DNA of 64,000 nt from Clavelina lepadiformis (lineage: Eukaryota > Chordata > Ascidiacea > Aplousobranchia > Clavelinidae): the NCBI RefSeq assembly GCF_947623445.1, contig NC_135243.1:8868501-8932500 (forward strand). Reading direction: 5' to 3'. Below the pieces are notes generated by a model. It was not told the DNA's origin. It did not search any database and saw only the letters and a program-made list of their open reading frames with translations. Position numbers and translations under genes: made by a program. Shown here piece after piece: positions 14,941-31,142 of this stretch (the stretch's first letter is position 1; each line of letters starts with the position of its first letter).

Positions 14941-15009
14941 GTTTTTTTCTATAGCTTTGAGAATAAGTCGCTGCTGCATAATTTATTACTTGCCCGTCAT
15001 AACGAAGCA
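14941..15009 (+). promoter_or_regulatory. Splice acceptor and short 5' UTR before the SSUH2-like start codon
   Basis: A pyrimidine tract gtttttttctatag ends at 14954, 55 bases before the chosen ATG at 15010. This is a normal acceptor with no obvious upstream coding exon. In ascidians such a site is often used for spliced-leader trans-splicing; it could equally be the end of a 5' UTR intron. It also argues against the longer frame that begins with an ATG at 14935, because that would lie in the intron. Confidence 0.45.
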
Positions 15010-17308
15010 ATGGTCGACGCCGAAGTTGGCCATCTAATTGGCAACGACAGACTGGTACCGTCAGCTCCACCAGTGGAAGACTTCGGATTGAGACGAACAC
15101 CTCCTCCTCCATACTACAGTGTCTTCCCAACGGAGTCGGACACGTTTTTACCAGATGGAGATGATGAGGAAAATATCGGGTTGGAAGACGATGTTTTTGA
15201 AGTAACCAGTAACACTGAAATTGATTGTGAGGGAACAGTTAACTGCCCATCAATTTACCGGGCTTTTTACGACCACGAATTAAACAGTGAATTTTCGGAA
15301 ACATCACAATCAAACAGGTACTTATGTGCTTTAACCGCTTTTATGTTGACATAAAAATGAACTATTTCATTTTGTTTGATGTTTCTGTTTTGTCCAACGT
15401 ATTTTAGTTCAATAATCCTGGTCGTAAAGCAAATGACGATTAAACGATTTAATTTTAGCTATAACCAAACTAAACACCAATAAAATTACAAACGTTTTTG
15501 CAGCCAATATCACATGCCAGAAGAGAAAGCGAAAAAGATTTTGCTCGACAGCATATTAAAACGCCCCAGCAGAAATAAAGCGGTTAACGATATAAATATA
15601 ACCGGGATAGAAATGTTTCAAGTTTTACGCGTAAGTAAACCAAATCCACCAACCTTTCACTTTCACAACTGCAGCGATAAGTTAGGGTTCGGTTTCACGT
15701 GTAAAAGTATTTTACTTGCCTTCTCAATATGTTAGATCTTATGTAAATAGTTTACCCATTGTTTGCGATTTTTGGTAAATTTCTATGTATTTTTCCGCAG
15801 TATTCTTTACGCACCGTCGTGGAATATCGATCAATTGATGTAGTAGAGGTGCCTTACAAAATAGGTAAGTTGTGAGACATTTGAATTATTATTGTTGCAT
15901 TTTTAGTCTGTTATACCCGTAGACTATTTACAACATGCTATTTGACAACAAACGCACATGCATAAGACAAGACTGGCAGAGTATTACAATTCACTACGCA
16001 GGAACACACATCAACCGAATCGAGAGCAAAGTACCAGACATCTGGCAAATAGAAACTGATATCCCAAACTCTCTTTGTCCAGTAACTCTAAAAATCCCAG
16101 GATCATCGAAGCGAATTTCATGCAAAATGTACGACGTATGTATTACATGTATGAAGACTATCTACAGTTACGTAACACTTGCTTAACTGACAATGGCCTT
16201 CTGTGGTACAATTTAATAACATGATAACATTGCTATGAAATATAGCTGCACCGGAAGGGGGGCTGTTATATGTGAACCGTGTTACGGAAGCGGCCAAGTT
16301 ACCTGCACCTGCTGTCATGGATCAGGAAAAACTGAAAGCTACAACGTAAGTGTATCTAGCGGCGACGTTCAAGTTTTGGAAACGTCATCACAGAAGTTCA
16401 CCTTTAAGTTTATCTTTGTTCATGTTACAGTCATCTTGGAATCCCAAACAGCAACACCCCAATCATGAGAGCACTAAAATCTGCTATCGCTGTGGAGGAA
16501 GAGGAAAAGAGAGGTACTGGATGCTTCATACTTTTCTCATTTAACCATCCTAACATATAACTAACAATAAAACCAACTTTTGACAATGACTTGTGATAAA
16601 AAGTAATAATCTTAAGCTTTTTCTTTATTCATGTGCACATTTATATGTATAGTTGTGGGCATTGCTTCCACATGGGCAGACGTCCTTGTTGCGGATGTGA
16701 TAGCTCAAAGGAAGTGGTGAAATACGAGGTTCTTAAGGTTAAATGGTGAGTTGTCACCTTCGTATATTATAGGCTTATTATACATTTCTATCATGTAGTA
16801 CGCATAGGGTCGTTAACACAACATGTATACTTAAAAACCAGGAAGCCGCTACGGAGCGTTTATTATGAAAACCACAAGCACTTGCCTGAGAAAGTCCATG
16901 AAATGTTGGCCTCTTGCAAAGAAAAACGTGTTTCCTTTGACAGCCATTTTGATAAGTTTCTATTGGTCTCCCAAGTTTTTCTTGAAGCACACGATAACCA
17001 TGCAAGAAGAGGAGTTATTCGGAAGCAGGTAGGTTGAAAAAGCTACTCATGGTGAGCTCTATATGCATGATTGAATTTATTGTAATGTCTTGGAATAGGA
17101 TAAGTTATTGGTCAAATTAATTATACACTTCAGTCTCAATTAACAAACTTCCTTTTAATAGAAACAAGACGTTTGTGAAATTCCGGTTTACAAGATTCAG
17201 GGTCTATTCAAAGACCAGGAAATGACATACTGGATTGTGGGTCATGAAAAGATGGTTTATGCTCCCAATCATCGTCGAAGGTTAACTCGTTCTTGTATTA
17301 TCATGTGA
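15010..17308 (+). CDS. SSUH2: SSUH2-like cysteine-rich protein (ssu-2 homologue), nine exons
   Basis: Nine exons fit one 411-residue frame: 15010-15317, 15504-15630, 15801-15864, 16002-16128, 16246-16345, 16431-16513, 16653-16745, 16842-17028, 17162-17308. The N-terminus (residues 1-100) is acidic and proline-rich. The centre has DnaJ-type CxxCxGxG repeats: CKICTGRG (207-214), CEPCYGSG (218-225), C229-C232 then HGSG, CYRCGGRG (260-267), and CGHC/CCGC (271-285). The order matches the SSUH2 family, which has a zinc-finger-like core and an alpha/beta C-terminal domain of poorly known biochemical role; the human gene is linked to tooth development. The protein ends Cys-Ile-Ile-Met, a CaaX prenylation signal, suggesting membrane attachment. 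The exon 4 donor was chosen at 16129 because it restores the CxxC spacing. Possible poly(A) signals AATAAA lie near 17920 and 18011. Confidence 0.88.
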
Positions 17309-19730
17309 GATGTAATCACATATCACCAGACAGAAAAACGCAGCATAAAGTTCATAAGATCCAGGTCATAATAGATTTAAAGTGGAGGAATGTCTGTAAG
17401 CCAGGCTTATACTCGGAATGTGAAACCGTATGAAGCAGCGATCTCGGTCATGACGTTACATTTTTCTTAAAAGAATTCAACGATCATGTTGGTTTTAAAA
17501 CCGAATATGAAAAAGATTAGGAATGATCATTTTGCTTGTTAAATTTTCTGTTGTGACATTAATTCATTTAGTATTTATTTGTGGATCGCGCTTTTTTATG
17601 AAATGCCCTATTATCTTTTAAGTTACATCACTATGTATGATAACATGCATCCTTTAACCTGAACAAAATTGCGCAAACGAAATTTATATTATATACTGCA
17701 TATACACAATATTTTGCCTTTGACTTATAGACATGCATGTTTATATGTGCTTGTGCAATCTTGTTTTGTGAAAGTTATTCTAACTTATTGTAATTTGCCT
17801 ATACCTGTACATCTATATTCTATATCAATGAATTTGCAGAATTTCTTTTTGTTTCAGTATGATTGCAATCTTTCTTTCATACATCAGTGTGTATTTGTCC
17901 AAACTAGCCTATTACAAGAAATAAACTTAAATTTTTATTCTTTAAAATTAAATGACAATGATAAGTTATTATTATTGCTTGAAATTAGAGCTTGGCGGTA
18001 ATGAAACAATAATGAAGAATAAACTCTAACACAGGAGTTGGTAAGCAGGTTAACAATATCAAGATCATTTCAAATAGCTTAGTTAACGGTGTCAATCTTT
18101 TTGACAAAACGTGAACTGAAGCTAAATTGAATACGTGTGACATTGAAATTTTTGATACATGAACTCCCGCCGTTTATGTTTACAGTAAACACAATTGTTA
18201 CAAATATTAGAAGCGCTAAGTCATGTGCAGTGTTTTCAGTTTTCAGCAATGAAATTCAAACAACACTGAAAAAATGCAGCGCATGCCACGGCGTTTTTGT
18301 CAGTATTATCAACGTACTGTAAATATATGCTGAGCTTTCAAAAAAATGTTATGTTTTTTCAGTGAATCTATAAAAACTTTGTGAAAGAAATTCAACCCAA
18401 ACTTCAATGAAAATAGCCAGTAGGTCTTTTTGGCGAGTTGCAAATACGTCCGATTGCAGCATTGCTTGAAACAGCAAATTAGAGTGTTTATTTGTGACAA
18501 ATTGACAAAGTCTATAATAGATAAGAGACTGGGGACTTACGCCGTGTATGTTTGCCATAGGAAATATTTACTTGTCATATTCTATTTAGTTGACTACATC
18601 TGATATTTCATAACCCGGATACGGTGCGTTAATAACAGAGGATATGTTTGCAAACGTGTGCAGCTATCTATTCGAGCGCGTGATTGATTTTTAAAATATT
18701 ACCAGCTAAAGCTATAAAAAAATTGATTGTGAAAAACAAGTCAAATGAGTTTGGTCGCAAAACATCACACCCATGATGACTAAAAGTCAATAACTCTTTG
18801 TATCAGTCGTCGTCAGACTTAATTCATATTCGTTTTAGTTACAAGATAACAAGTTGCGCGTAGGTTGTACTACCTTTACAACCTGGCCCACGTTACGAAA
18901 ACTCACTATGAATTCATCACATAACATCACCACTAAAAAAACTGCAACAGATTTGTTAGATAAATTTGAAAGTTTTCTCGAATAGTGTTTTATTGGAAGT
19001 TTCTGTAACGTTTAAATCGTTTATAGTTAATAAAAGGTTTTTAAATTCTTCTTTTCTTCGTAGATCGATTTTAATCGCCTTCATAAAAGTTCCTAAGATA
19101 CTGTTTTTTGGTTGAAAATAATCAACGACAATATGCGACAAGCATGATAATAAGAAAGTGGAATAGGAAAGAATGATTGATTAAAATTTATTTGAGGAAT
19201 TGTGATTGTAAATACAACTTATATACAGTAAATACACAATACTTTGTCAAGTATTTTAAGCTAATTATTAATAACTATAATAACTATTTCAAAGTATTGC
19301 GCTCTTATAATGGCTCTAAATCATTCAGTATTTTTACTATTTATTATCTATTGCCACCTTCTGGTGATTTTATTTTAAAATTAATAAGACTAGATAGTGG
19401 TGCAGTTCGCGTTATTTTACGCTAGCAAGTAAGTCATGCTAGTGTTAGTTTATATTAATAAAGTCAAGTCATAAACTTAAATTTCTCTTGTATGTTTAAT
19501 TGCTATCATATGCTTTATCACTTGCAATAAAAAGAACTTGTTTTATTTGTTGAAAATAGTCATGCTAGGACGTCCAATTATAGTTGATTAAAGCCCGAAT
19601 TGCAGAAACAACGAGTGTTTTATGACATAATGCATGTACCGGCCAATCAACAGTTGCAAAATTTTTACTTTTTATGCGTTATGGAAAAACATTAATAGAC
19701 TATAGCTCGACCATTTAATAGCATTTTTGT
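17309..19730. other. Intergenic: SSUH2 3' region and GST copy 1 downstream region
   Basis: No gene was found. AT-rich sequence includes the presumed SSUH2 3' UTR (AATAAA near 17920-17925 and 18011) and, reading leftward from GST copy 1, a minus-strand AATAAA (plus-strand TTTATT near 19542-19547), about 185 bases past that gene's stop. The open frames here are unsupported. Confidence 0.45.
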
Positions 19731-23562
<3,832 letters not shown>

Positions 23563-25188
23563 TTACATCTCTGTAACCGGTCGTTCTTTCAGCCACTTTG
23601 AAATTCCCGGTCGCTTTTGGACTTCCTCGACAAGAGTTTTTAAAGTTGGATGTTGTTCTAAAATCTTTTCATTGGGGAGAAATTTATCAAGAAACTCAAC
23701 AGCCCCATACATCAGAATGTCAACAGAGGATATTTTCTGAAATACAACAACATAGATATAGAATAGTAGAATACTTACACGTTTCCGGGAGAATATATAA
23801 AAAAAGACACAAAAAATCGGCCGATTTTGCTTTTCATTTTAAATTGTTTATATATATCGTATACTGCACCTACATCTCCAAATAAGTAGATTCCTCCATT
23901 TTCCTTTATTGCTTCTTCGTACTTGGTAATTTTTGGATGGACTTGCTCTTTCAGTATTGAAGTCATTAATTCGGCCTAAAAAGAACACAGAACGAGAAGA
24001 ATAAGTTTGTACATGTGGACAAATGCAACGGAAAAATACAGTTCCCATTACTAAGAATACATCTTATATTAACATTGAACGAAAACAAAAGAAAGATTAA
24101 CACGCAAAGCCTTACGATATTTATTGCAAGATTTCACCTAAGCGACCTATTTACACAAGAAATTGAAAACCAAGCGACGTGAAATGAATATAAATATTTA
24201 GCAAAAGAAACCAATCATTAAAACCCAAATATCCAATTTCGTTTGCCTAGCTACCATTTTGTAACCACATTTTCACATTCAAATTTCCTTTTTTCGTTCA
24301 TCATAACATCGTTTATCGCTTATCACCATAAAAAAGCACAGCAAGGTAAGAACACAATGATTGTTTGCGTTCTACGAAACTGACGTGTCCAAATATTAGC
24401 ACATTTCCGTACCAGCCGGCTCGGTCGTGCAACTGGAAATCGTACCTGGTTCGTCAACATGCGAGCCGGGTATGACATCCAGTTGCGCTATCTTTGTGAT
24501 ACCATAAATCAAGGTATGAAAGACATTTGCTTCCGTTCACTGGTTCTGATAAACTGTTCCAAATTCGGGTAATTTAACAAAAAACCAAGTACAAAATAAA
24601 AAAGTGCATCCAATGAAACTTTCGCAAAAAAACAAGCTTGGTAACTGGGACTAGAGCGAGATGGTTTGAGTCGTGCAAAAAGTTTTGTCTTTCCAAGAAT
24701 AAAGTTTGTGATACCAAACCTTTTTCGCTTCGTCTTCTTCACTAAACGGAAGCTTAGAAATGGCTTCGAACTCTACCTCCTGCCACATATCACATTTCGC
24801 AGCATTTAGTGAGTTGCCTCCATCCAGTTTGAATTCTCTGGCCAAATATCGAAAAGCTGCTCGGCTGTGTGCAATTTGTTCACCATCCACAAACAACACA
24901 GGCATTTGACCGAACAGCATTTCTAAATCAAATATAAAGCAAAAATGTAGGCCTAGTAAGCTAATACTTGTAACCAGTTTCAACGTTTACAGGTTTGCAG
25001 TAAAGTAGCTCAACGTGTAATAGGTTTTATGTACACTTTAGCCTACTATACGTACTTGGCTTTTGTTCTGGCCATTCTTCTCGAGTATAACGAATATCTT
25101 CATATTCGACACCAGCTTCAGCAAAAAGTAAACGACACATTTCCCCGTACCCACGAGCATTAAAGTAACACAACTTATAGGTAGGCAT
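23563..25188 (-). CDS. Sigma-class glutathione S-transferase, array copy 2
   Basis: Four exons (25056-25188, 24720-24922, 23874-23975, 23563-23736) give 203 residues with the same phases as the other copies. It starts MPTYKLCYFN with Tyr8 in place; exon 2 carries MPVLFVDG and AAFRYLAREF; exon 4 begins KISSVDI and ends KWLKERPVTEM. Its exons 3-4 resemble copy 1, but its exon 2 DNA is almost identical to that of copy 5, so the gene looks mosaic. The exon 2 donor (AAAAAG then GTTTGG) is weak but keeps the phase shared by the family. It lies in the same orientation as copy 1 and head-to-head with copy 3. The role is glutathione conjugation or prostanoid isomerisation, inferred from the family. 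Confidence 0.92.
24416..24486. repeat. Interleaved inverted repeats (pseudoknot order) in GST copy 2 intron 2
   Basis: ccggctcg (24416-24423) pairs with cgagccgg (24462-24469), and gcaactgga (24429-24437) pairs with tccagttgc (24478-24486). The order is A, B, A', B', so the two stems would cross as in an H-type pseudoknot. The segment is clearly GC-richer than the intron around it. Confidence 0.55.
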
Positions 25189-28100
25189 TTTGTTGAGGTA
25201 AAATATTTAGCCAAGTATACGTACTATATTGTATATACCTGCGTATACGCAATTATAGCGATGAACCATATACAAATACGTTGATAATAATACACTGTTG
25301 CGCAGTAACATAAGTAGCATGCAGCTAACTGTTGCTGTTACTTGCTAACTGTCTGAAAACGCTTTGAACCGATTTTCCCTGAGGTACGCTGAGCTGTAAT
25401 TTTCGAGTGTGTGTTTGAAAGCTAAATTGTGCGTGGTTTCTTATCTATTGCAAAACAAATAAACCGTTCTGCTGCTATATTTACGGAAGACACTTGTGTT
25501 CTGACAAAGACTTATTCTGTGACTGCGACAGGTCTTAAGCTACTTAACTAAGGGCTTTGCTTTATTTGCCGTCGGCAAGTTGCGTGTTTTAAGCTTCTCG
25601 TGCGATGACTTTGCAAACGTTTCAGCAATGACAAACAACCATTCTGTACAGTTTCAACATTTTAAAAGGCATAATTTCAGATTACAGCATGTGTGGGTAT
25701 AATCGCTAAACAACGTGATCCAAACTTTTCATCTACAAAAAACACCGGTTTCGACTGAGCGTTACCCGTAAACTTTTAAGAAAGTTTTAGACCACTCAAG
25801 CAAAAAACAAAGCTGTTGCATGAACCAATCCTACCAAATACGTCCTTGTTTGTCGACCAAGTATTCAGCAAACTAGCTTATGTGCTTTGGTTACATGTGG
25901 GTAATTGAACAATGAGACCGAACCGTTTGTTGATCTAGTTCTAGTAAATATCGATTTTTACTGCATGGGCTATAGTTTGACTCCAGGTAAGAGATCATGA
26001 AATGATGTGAAAATATCGCAAATTATTAGTAGTATTTCCACTCCACTGGAAAAGGAACGTGTTAAGAAATTCACGATAAGTAATTTATTGACGTATTTTG
26101 TCAGCAGTCAGATATGTCTACATAAGGTGTGAGGCTGTAAAGCCCTTTACATTGAGGTATAGAGTATAGACGTCACTAACAAATCTTGTTTGTGTTGATA
26201 CTTAACCTTGAATGTAAAGGTTTTCACCAGCGTTTGGTATGGTAAGCTGAAGGCTAGCAAATTCACACACACTGATACTAAAACAAAATAGTACTGTACA
26301 ATAATGTTACACACAAATGCAATTTTAAAATAATCGAACACACCGTACGTAGTACTGTTTTCTGTTTTTGTGCAATTTCAATTTTTAGTTTTCGTTTGCT
26401 TTATCAATCATTCCGTAATTCTGGGCTGCCCTTCGGGCCACTGCTGCCACATTTTATGAGCGAAGGGTGTTTACCTGAAATGCTTCCATTGTTTATGTTT
26501 TGTTGTTGAGCATTTGAAACTAAACAAAGATCATGGATTCATTGTATGTCCAGAATGAACAAAAAATGATTTTTGAGTATTCAGAACGTAAAAAAACAAA
26601 GTAGCAAAAAATTGCAAATTCTTAAAAATGTTAAAACTAATAGATATTGCATTTCAAGATAATAAGTAAGTTCCGTTTGTTGCAAAAACTGCTTCTTCAA
26701 ATTTGGTTAATAGCCTCGGTGGGATGGATGTGACATGTTTCAACGCAAATTCTGTAAGCTCGGCTTTTAGTCAAAATTACAACGTAGTCCAAATCAGCAT
26801 GTTAAGGAAGACACATTAGTCAGCTCTGAGAGAACCCGTGAAAATCTTCATACGCACTACGACTACATTACTCCATGGTTGGGTGCTTTTGTATGAGTTG
26901 GTTTGCAACATGTTACATAGTTACTGATTTAAGTTATTTAGAACCAACCAAGAATAAATATCTGCAACTTTCATGATCCGTTGCAAATTCAGCACAAATA
27001 ACTGTCCTGTACTGGGGGACAAAGAAGTAAGCGGTAACGGCTTGACTTTGCAATGCTTTTGAAGTTACTGACCCATTACCCATGCGATGACGTCATTGAA
27101 TGATAGAAAACAATGCTGTATATTTTTTTGAAGCAGGAATGTGTGCTGGACACTGAAGCTTGAAGCAATGCTAGTTTACGTAATAATGAGTACTGGTAAG
27201 AATGTAAAAATAGTAGTTAAGCCGAGATAAGTATGCACAATCATGCAAACAAACAAATCAGTTGTTTGATGGTAAACCGAAGTACAAGACGTGTAAATGT
27301 TTACTTTATCTTACAATATGACATTTATAAATCCGGGTAAGAATTTAACTATAAAAAGTAAACAGCTTTCCAAGGAAATAATGAAAGCTCATTTCAATAG
27401 CACGTTACAAGTAGCGTTTAACATTACCTTAAAATCGATGTCAGAAGCACTTTCGCTACGCTTCAATAATTCAACAACTTGTGAAGGCTTTCCGCGCACG
27501 CTATTGTGCAAATAGTAAAGAGGAAAGTATTACCCAGTTTTGCTATTGAACAGTGGAATCTCGTGGTGTGTAACAGAATGCTCGATAGATATTTTGCAGT
27601 AGAGGATTATGAATAAGTATTAGCTTCTTTTAAGAAAAAGAGTTACGTTGTTCTATTTCGAGCCCAAACCTTTAGGAAATTCGTTTGGGAAAAGGATTGA
27701 GAGAGTGACTGTTTCACCGAAAGTAGATCACGCAGCCTGTTGTTAAAGATAAAAGCGATTAGGTTAGGAGAGTAGGTATGCAAAAATTTGATTTTAGCTA
27801 TTTAAGGATTTATTGGAGTTAGGTTTATACTAGAAGGTAGATTTAGGTTACTATGTTATAACATTTTTGGTAGGTCAACAAAAAACTGTAAAAATAGCTT
27901 CGAACGCTCGATTGTTTCCGGTGAAATAGTGGCAGCCTATGATTAATTGCTTGTGTAGCCTATTTCCTTCACCAGCAAAGATTACAGCTACTCGCCTGAG
28001 GCGTCGCCTACAGCTACCTCAACAACAGTAATAGCATTTAGTTACAGTTGCTCAGCGTGCAAAGCGTCGTACAGTTATGAAAGTGTTCATAAATTTAAAA

Positions 28101-28292
28101 TGCTTATTGGTAATGTTGCATTAAGCTTTTTTGTATTTGTGCAAGCTTACAGTACGTGGGTGATTTCTAATTTGAAATTATAATGCGACGAATTAATGCT
28201 CTATTTTGTTTTGCAGGTTGGTTACAACGCAATCGAGTTCTGATAATTCAATATCTCCATAATTAATCAATCACTTACTGTATATACAAAAA
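25189..28292. other. Shared upstream region of divergent GST copies 2 and 3
   Basis: About 3.1 kb separates two head-to-head GST starts, so it must contain both promoters. No coding exon was recognised. A good acceptor (ttttgttttgcag, ending 28216) lies 76 bases before the copy 3 ATG and may mark a 5' UTR intron or a trans-splice site. No TATA box or known response element could be assigned with confidence. Confidence 0.45.
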
Positions 28293-30284
28293 ATGCCTAC
28301 CTACAAACTGTGTTATTTCAATGCCCGTGGCTTGGGGGAAATGTTACGCTTGCTCTTTGTTCAAGCCGATGTGGAATATGAAGATGTGCGTTATAGTAGT
28401 GAAGAATGGCCTAAATATAAACCGAGTAAGTTGCATGTATTCTTGTTATGGGAATTTTTTCATCTACATAGGCCTATGCAGTGCTCAATATCAATTCTAA
28501 ATGATGGATGGATGATGAAGCGTTTTGTTAAAAAGCGTTTATGCTCTTTCTATAAACCCGTGGGATGCGTCAAACTAATTGAATGGCTGAACACAACTTA
28601 TGTCGTCGATTCAATTTTGCACCTTGGGGCGTTGGTTAGACACTAGAGTACAGTAGAGTAGAACAACACCAGCCCGAACCTGACGTTTAATTTCGAAATC
28701 CGATATAGGCCTTAAAAAGACCTAAAGATTTCTGATTGGGTCAATGCCGTGGACTATGGGCGCAACAAAATAAACACGTCTAAATTGGCCAACTGACAAT
28801 GACAGAATATATTGTTTTGTAATACCCTATTGCATTAACTTTTGTCTCGTAAAACAATATGTAATATGTGGCCAAAAATTGGTTCGAAAATTATTACGAA
28901 CTTTAGCCCTAACCCGAAAAGCTGACCCCAGCAACCGTTTTACTCAAGCCTTTCATGCGTGAAGTACATTGCTGTATGACGTTAAGATGACAATGAGCTT
29001 TGAGTGAACATTTTCATACTTTCTGCTGACTGTGTCAGTTTCAAAGTACAATATGGGTGATTATAATAACTCTAGGCTACATACCATTGCACGTACACGA
29101 CTCTAAAACAATTTCATATCACTTTAATTAAAGTATGCTTCACAAAGGTAGTGTCAAAATCATTATTCTTACTTCGTCGTAAAAAGAAAAATTTAAACAA
29201 AAAAAGGCATTTAAAAAATAATAATTTTGCTTTATTAGCAATGCTGTTCGGTCAAATGCCTGTGTTGTTTGTGGATGGTGAACAAATTGCACACAGCCGA
29301 GCAGCCCTTCGATATTTGGCCAGAGAATTCAAACTGGATGGAGGCAACTCACTAAATGCTGCTAAAGTGGATATGTGGACCGAAGCTATGATAGAAGCTA
29401 TCATGAAACTACCATTCTACGAGCAAGACGAAGCCAAAAAGGTATATAATAACTTTAACAAAGGATTTCTTAGCACCGCTTAAGGTTTGGGCTCTCCGCT
29501 AAGTCACTGCCTGAACCACGCGCATGATGTTGTTGCAATGCATACTGTCATGACGTACAGCATCACGCAACTACACAAGAGATGGATTATTTATAAGGTT
29601 AAACCTTCCTTCCTTGCTCATTGCTTGCAAAGAGTTCTGAAGTATTTATACGACTTACCCAAAAGATTTTTGCGTTTGCTAATCACAGGTAGATTTGTGG
29701 CTTTTCGATATCAATAGCTGGCATCAAGCCGTACACTGCCACATATGCAAATACTAAAGCTTAGACTTAATGCTGTGTTAAGCTCTAATTCTAATTCAAT
29801 GGTCGTGTTTTTGTGTCTTTATTTGACAAGGCCTATGCTGTAAGACTTTAATTGGTTGTCGTTTCAGGCCGAGCTTACCGCTGTTGCATTCAAGGATCAC
29901 ATTCATCCTAAGCTGACCAAGTTTGAAGAAGCGGTTAATGCCAAATGCGGAACCTATCTGTTTGGAAATGTAAGATTACCCGCTTTTAAATTTAAATTTA
30001 CTACTACAGGCGAATACAAATCTGTTAGATTAACGTCGTAGTAAACTGATTCGTTTGAATTTTGATACGTATTTGCGTGCTCTCTTCAACATTTATTTTC
30101 TGTTATTCAGGACATTTCAGCTGCTGACATCATGGTCTTTGCAATATTTGACTTAGTCAACAGAAGAAATCCAGATGAAAAGATTTTAGATAAACATCCT
30201 ACGCTCGCTAAAGTTGTGGCAGCGGTCCAAGAGCAACCCAGGATTGCCAAATGGTTAAAAGAGCGTCCAGAAACTGAAAATTAA
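28293..30284 (+). CDS. Sigma-class glutathione S-transferase, array copy 3
   Basis: Four exons (28293-28425, 29239-29441, 29868-29969, 30111-30284) give 203 residues. It is the only array member on the plus strand. It starts MPTYKLCYFNARGLGEML with catalytic Tyr8; exon 2 encodes MPVLFVDG and AALRYLAREF; exon 3 encodes FKDHIHPKLTKFEEAV; exon 4 starts DISAADIMVF, containing the conserved helix N-cap Asp. It ends ERPETEN. Exons 3-4 group it with copies 4 and 5. It is tail-to-tail with copy 4 (859 bases apart) and head-to-head with copy 2, so an inversion or inverted duplication must have occurred. The function is glutathione conjugation or PGH2 isomerisation by family. Confidence 0.93.
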
Positions 30285-31142
30285 CTTTGTTTGAAACCAT
30301 TCGGAGGCATAAAGCTGCAAGATTAAATGTGCAACTACATATTTCATCTCACTTGCCGTATAGCGCGTAGTCTTAATAGGCCTAGTTCGTTTTAGTAGCA
30401 ATGTGTTTATAAATATTTCTAGCTATAGCTTAATTAAAACTCTATGACTTGGTGCAAATTAAAAAGGTACAAATTAAATTAGTTATGTCGTATACTTGTA
30501 AATGTAATAGGGAGTGTCGTTCCACGCAAGGTACTGGCTATAGTTAGTATACTGTAATAAGTAATAGACAGACATTCAACCTACTGGAAGATTGCAATGT
30601 CAGTTTGAGTGTAGCCGCCTCCGCCCAATCTACTATAGCATAAAAAGCTTACCTTTATGCAGCAGCCTACTTTTTTATTCAACCATAATTAACCACATGT
30701 TTAAATTCACCTTAGCCAAAATAACTTCCGAAGTTGTTTGTTTTCGCAATTTATATACGAGCGCAACAGGCACAGAAGTTTTGCAGTGGAACTCAAATGG
30801 ACTTTTTTAAGCTTTCACGGCGCTAAAATACTGTCTTCAACGAGTTTATGTGACTATTTTACCATTTTATTTTCAGGGCGACGCAACATACGTTCTGTTC
30901 AGCATTGAAATACATTTTTTCCTTGATGTTGCAAATCAATAATTCTCTGGTTATAACTACAGTATTGTCAATATCGGATTGCATTTTCAGTACAAAATGA
31001 TCAACCCCAAACGCCATCAAGGTTCGTGTAAAATTTACAATGGAGAATCAAGCAACTTGGGAAAAACAAAAAATCCGAAGCAAAAATCCACAGTAATTCA
31101 TATTTTGTACAACATTTACATCTGTGGCTTTCCGCAAACTAA
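30285..31142. other. Convergent 3' intergenic region between GST copies 3 and 4
   Basis: 859 bases between two stop codons facing each other; it should contain both 3' UTRs. A TTTATT on the plus strand near 30866 could act as the minus-strand AATAAA for copy 4. No gene was seen. Confidence 0.5.

Noticed and set aside
14935-15009. Upstream in-frame ATG giving SSUH2 25 more N-terminal residues
   Set aside because: A strong acceptor ends at 14954 inside this stretch, so the ATG at 14935 is probably intronic; the ATG at 15010 was chosen.
15935-16001. Open reading frame extending SSUH2 exon 4 leftward
   Set aside because: Joining exon 3 at an earlier acceptor puts the reading out of frame; the acceptor at 16001 restores the phase and the conserved segment (KVPDIWQIE).
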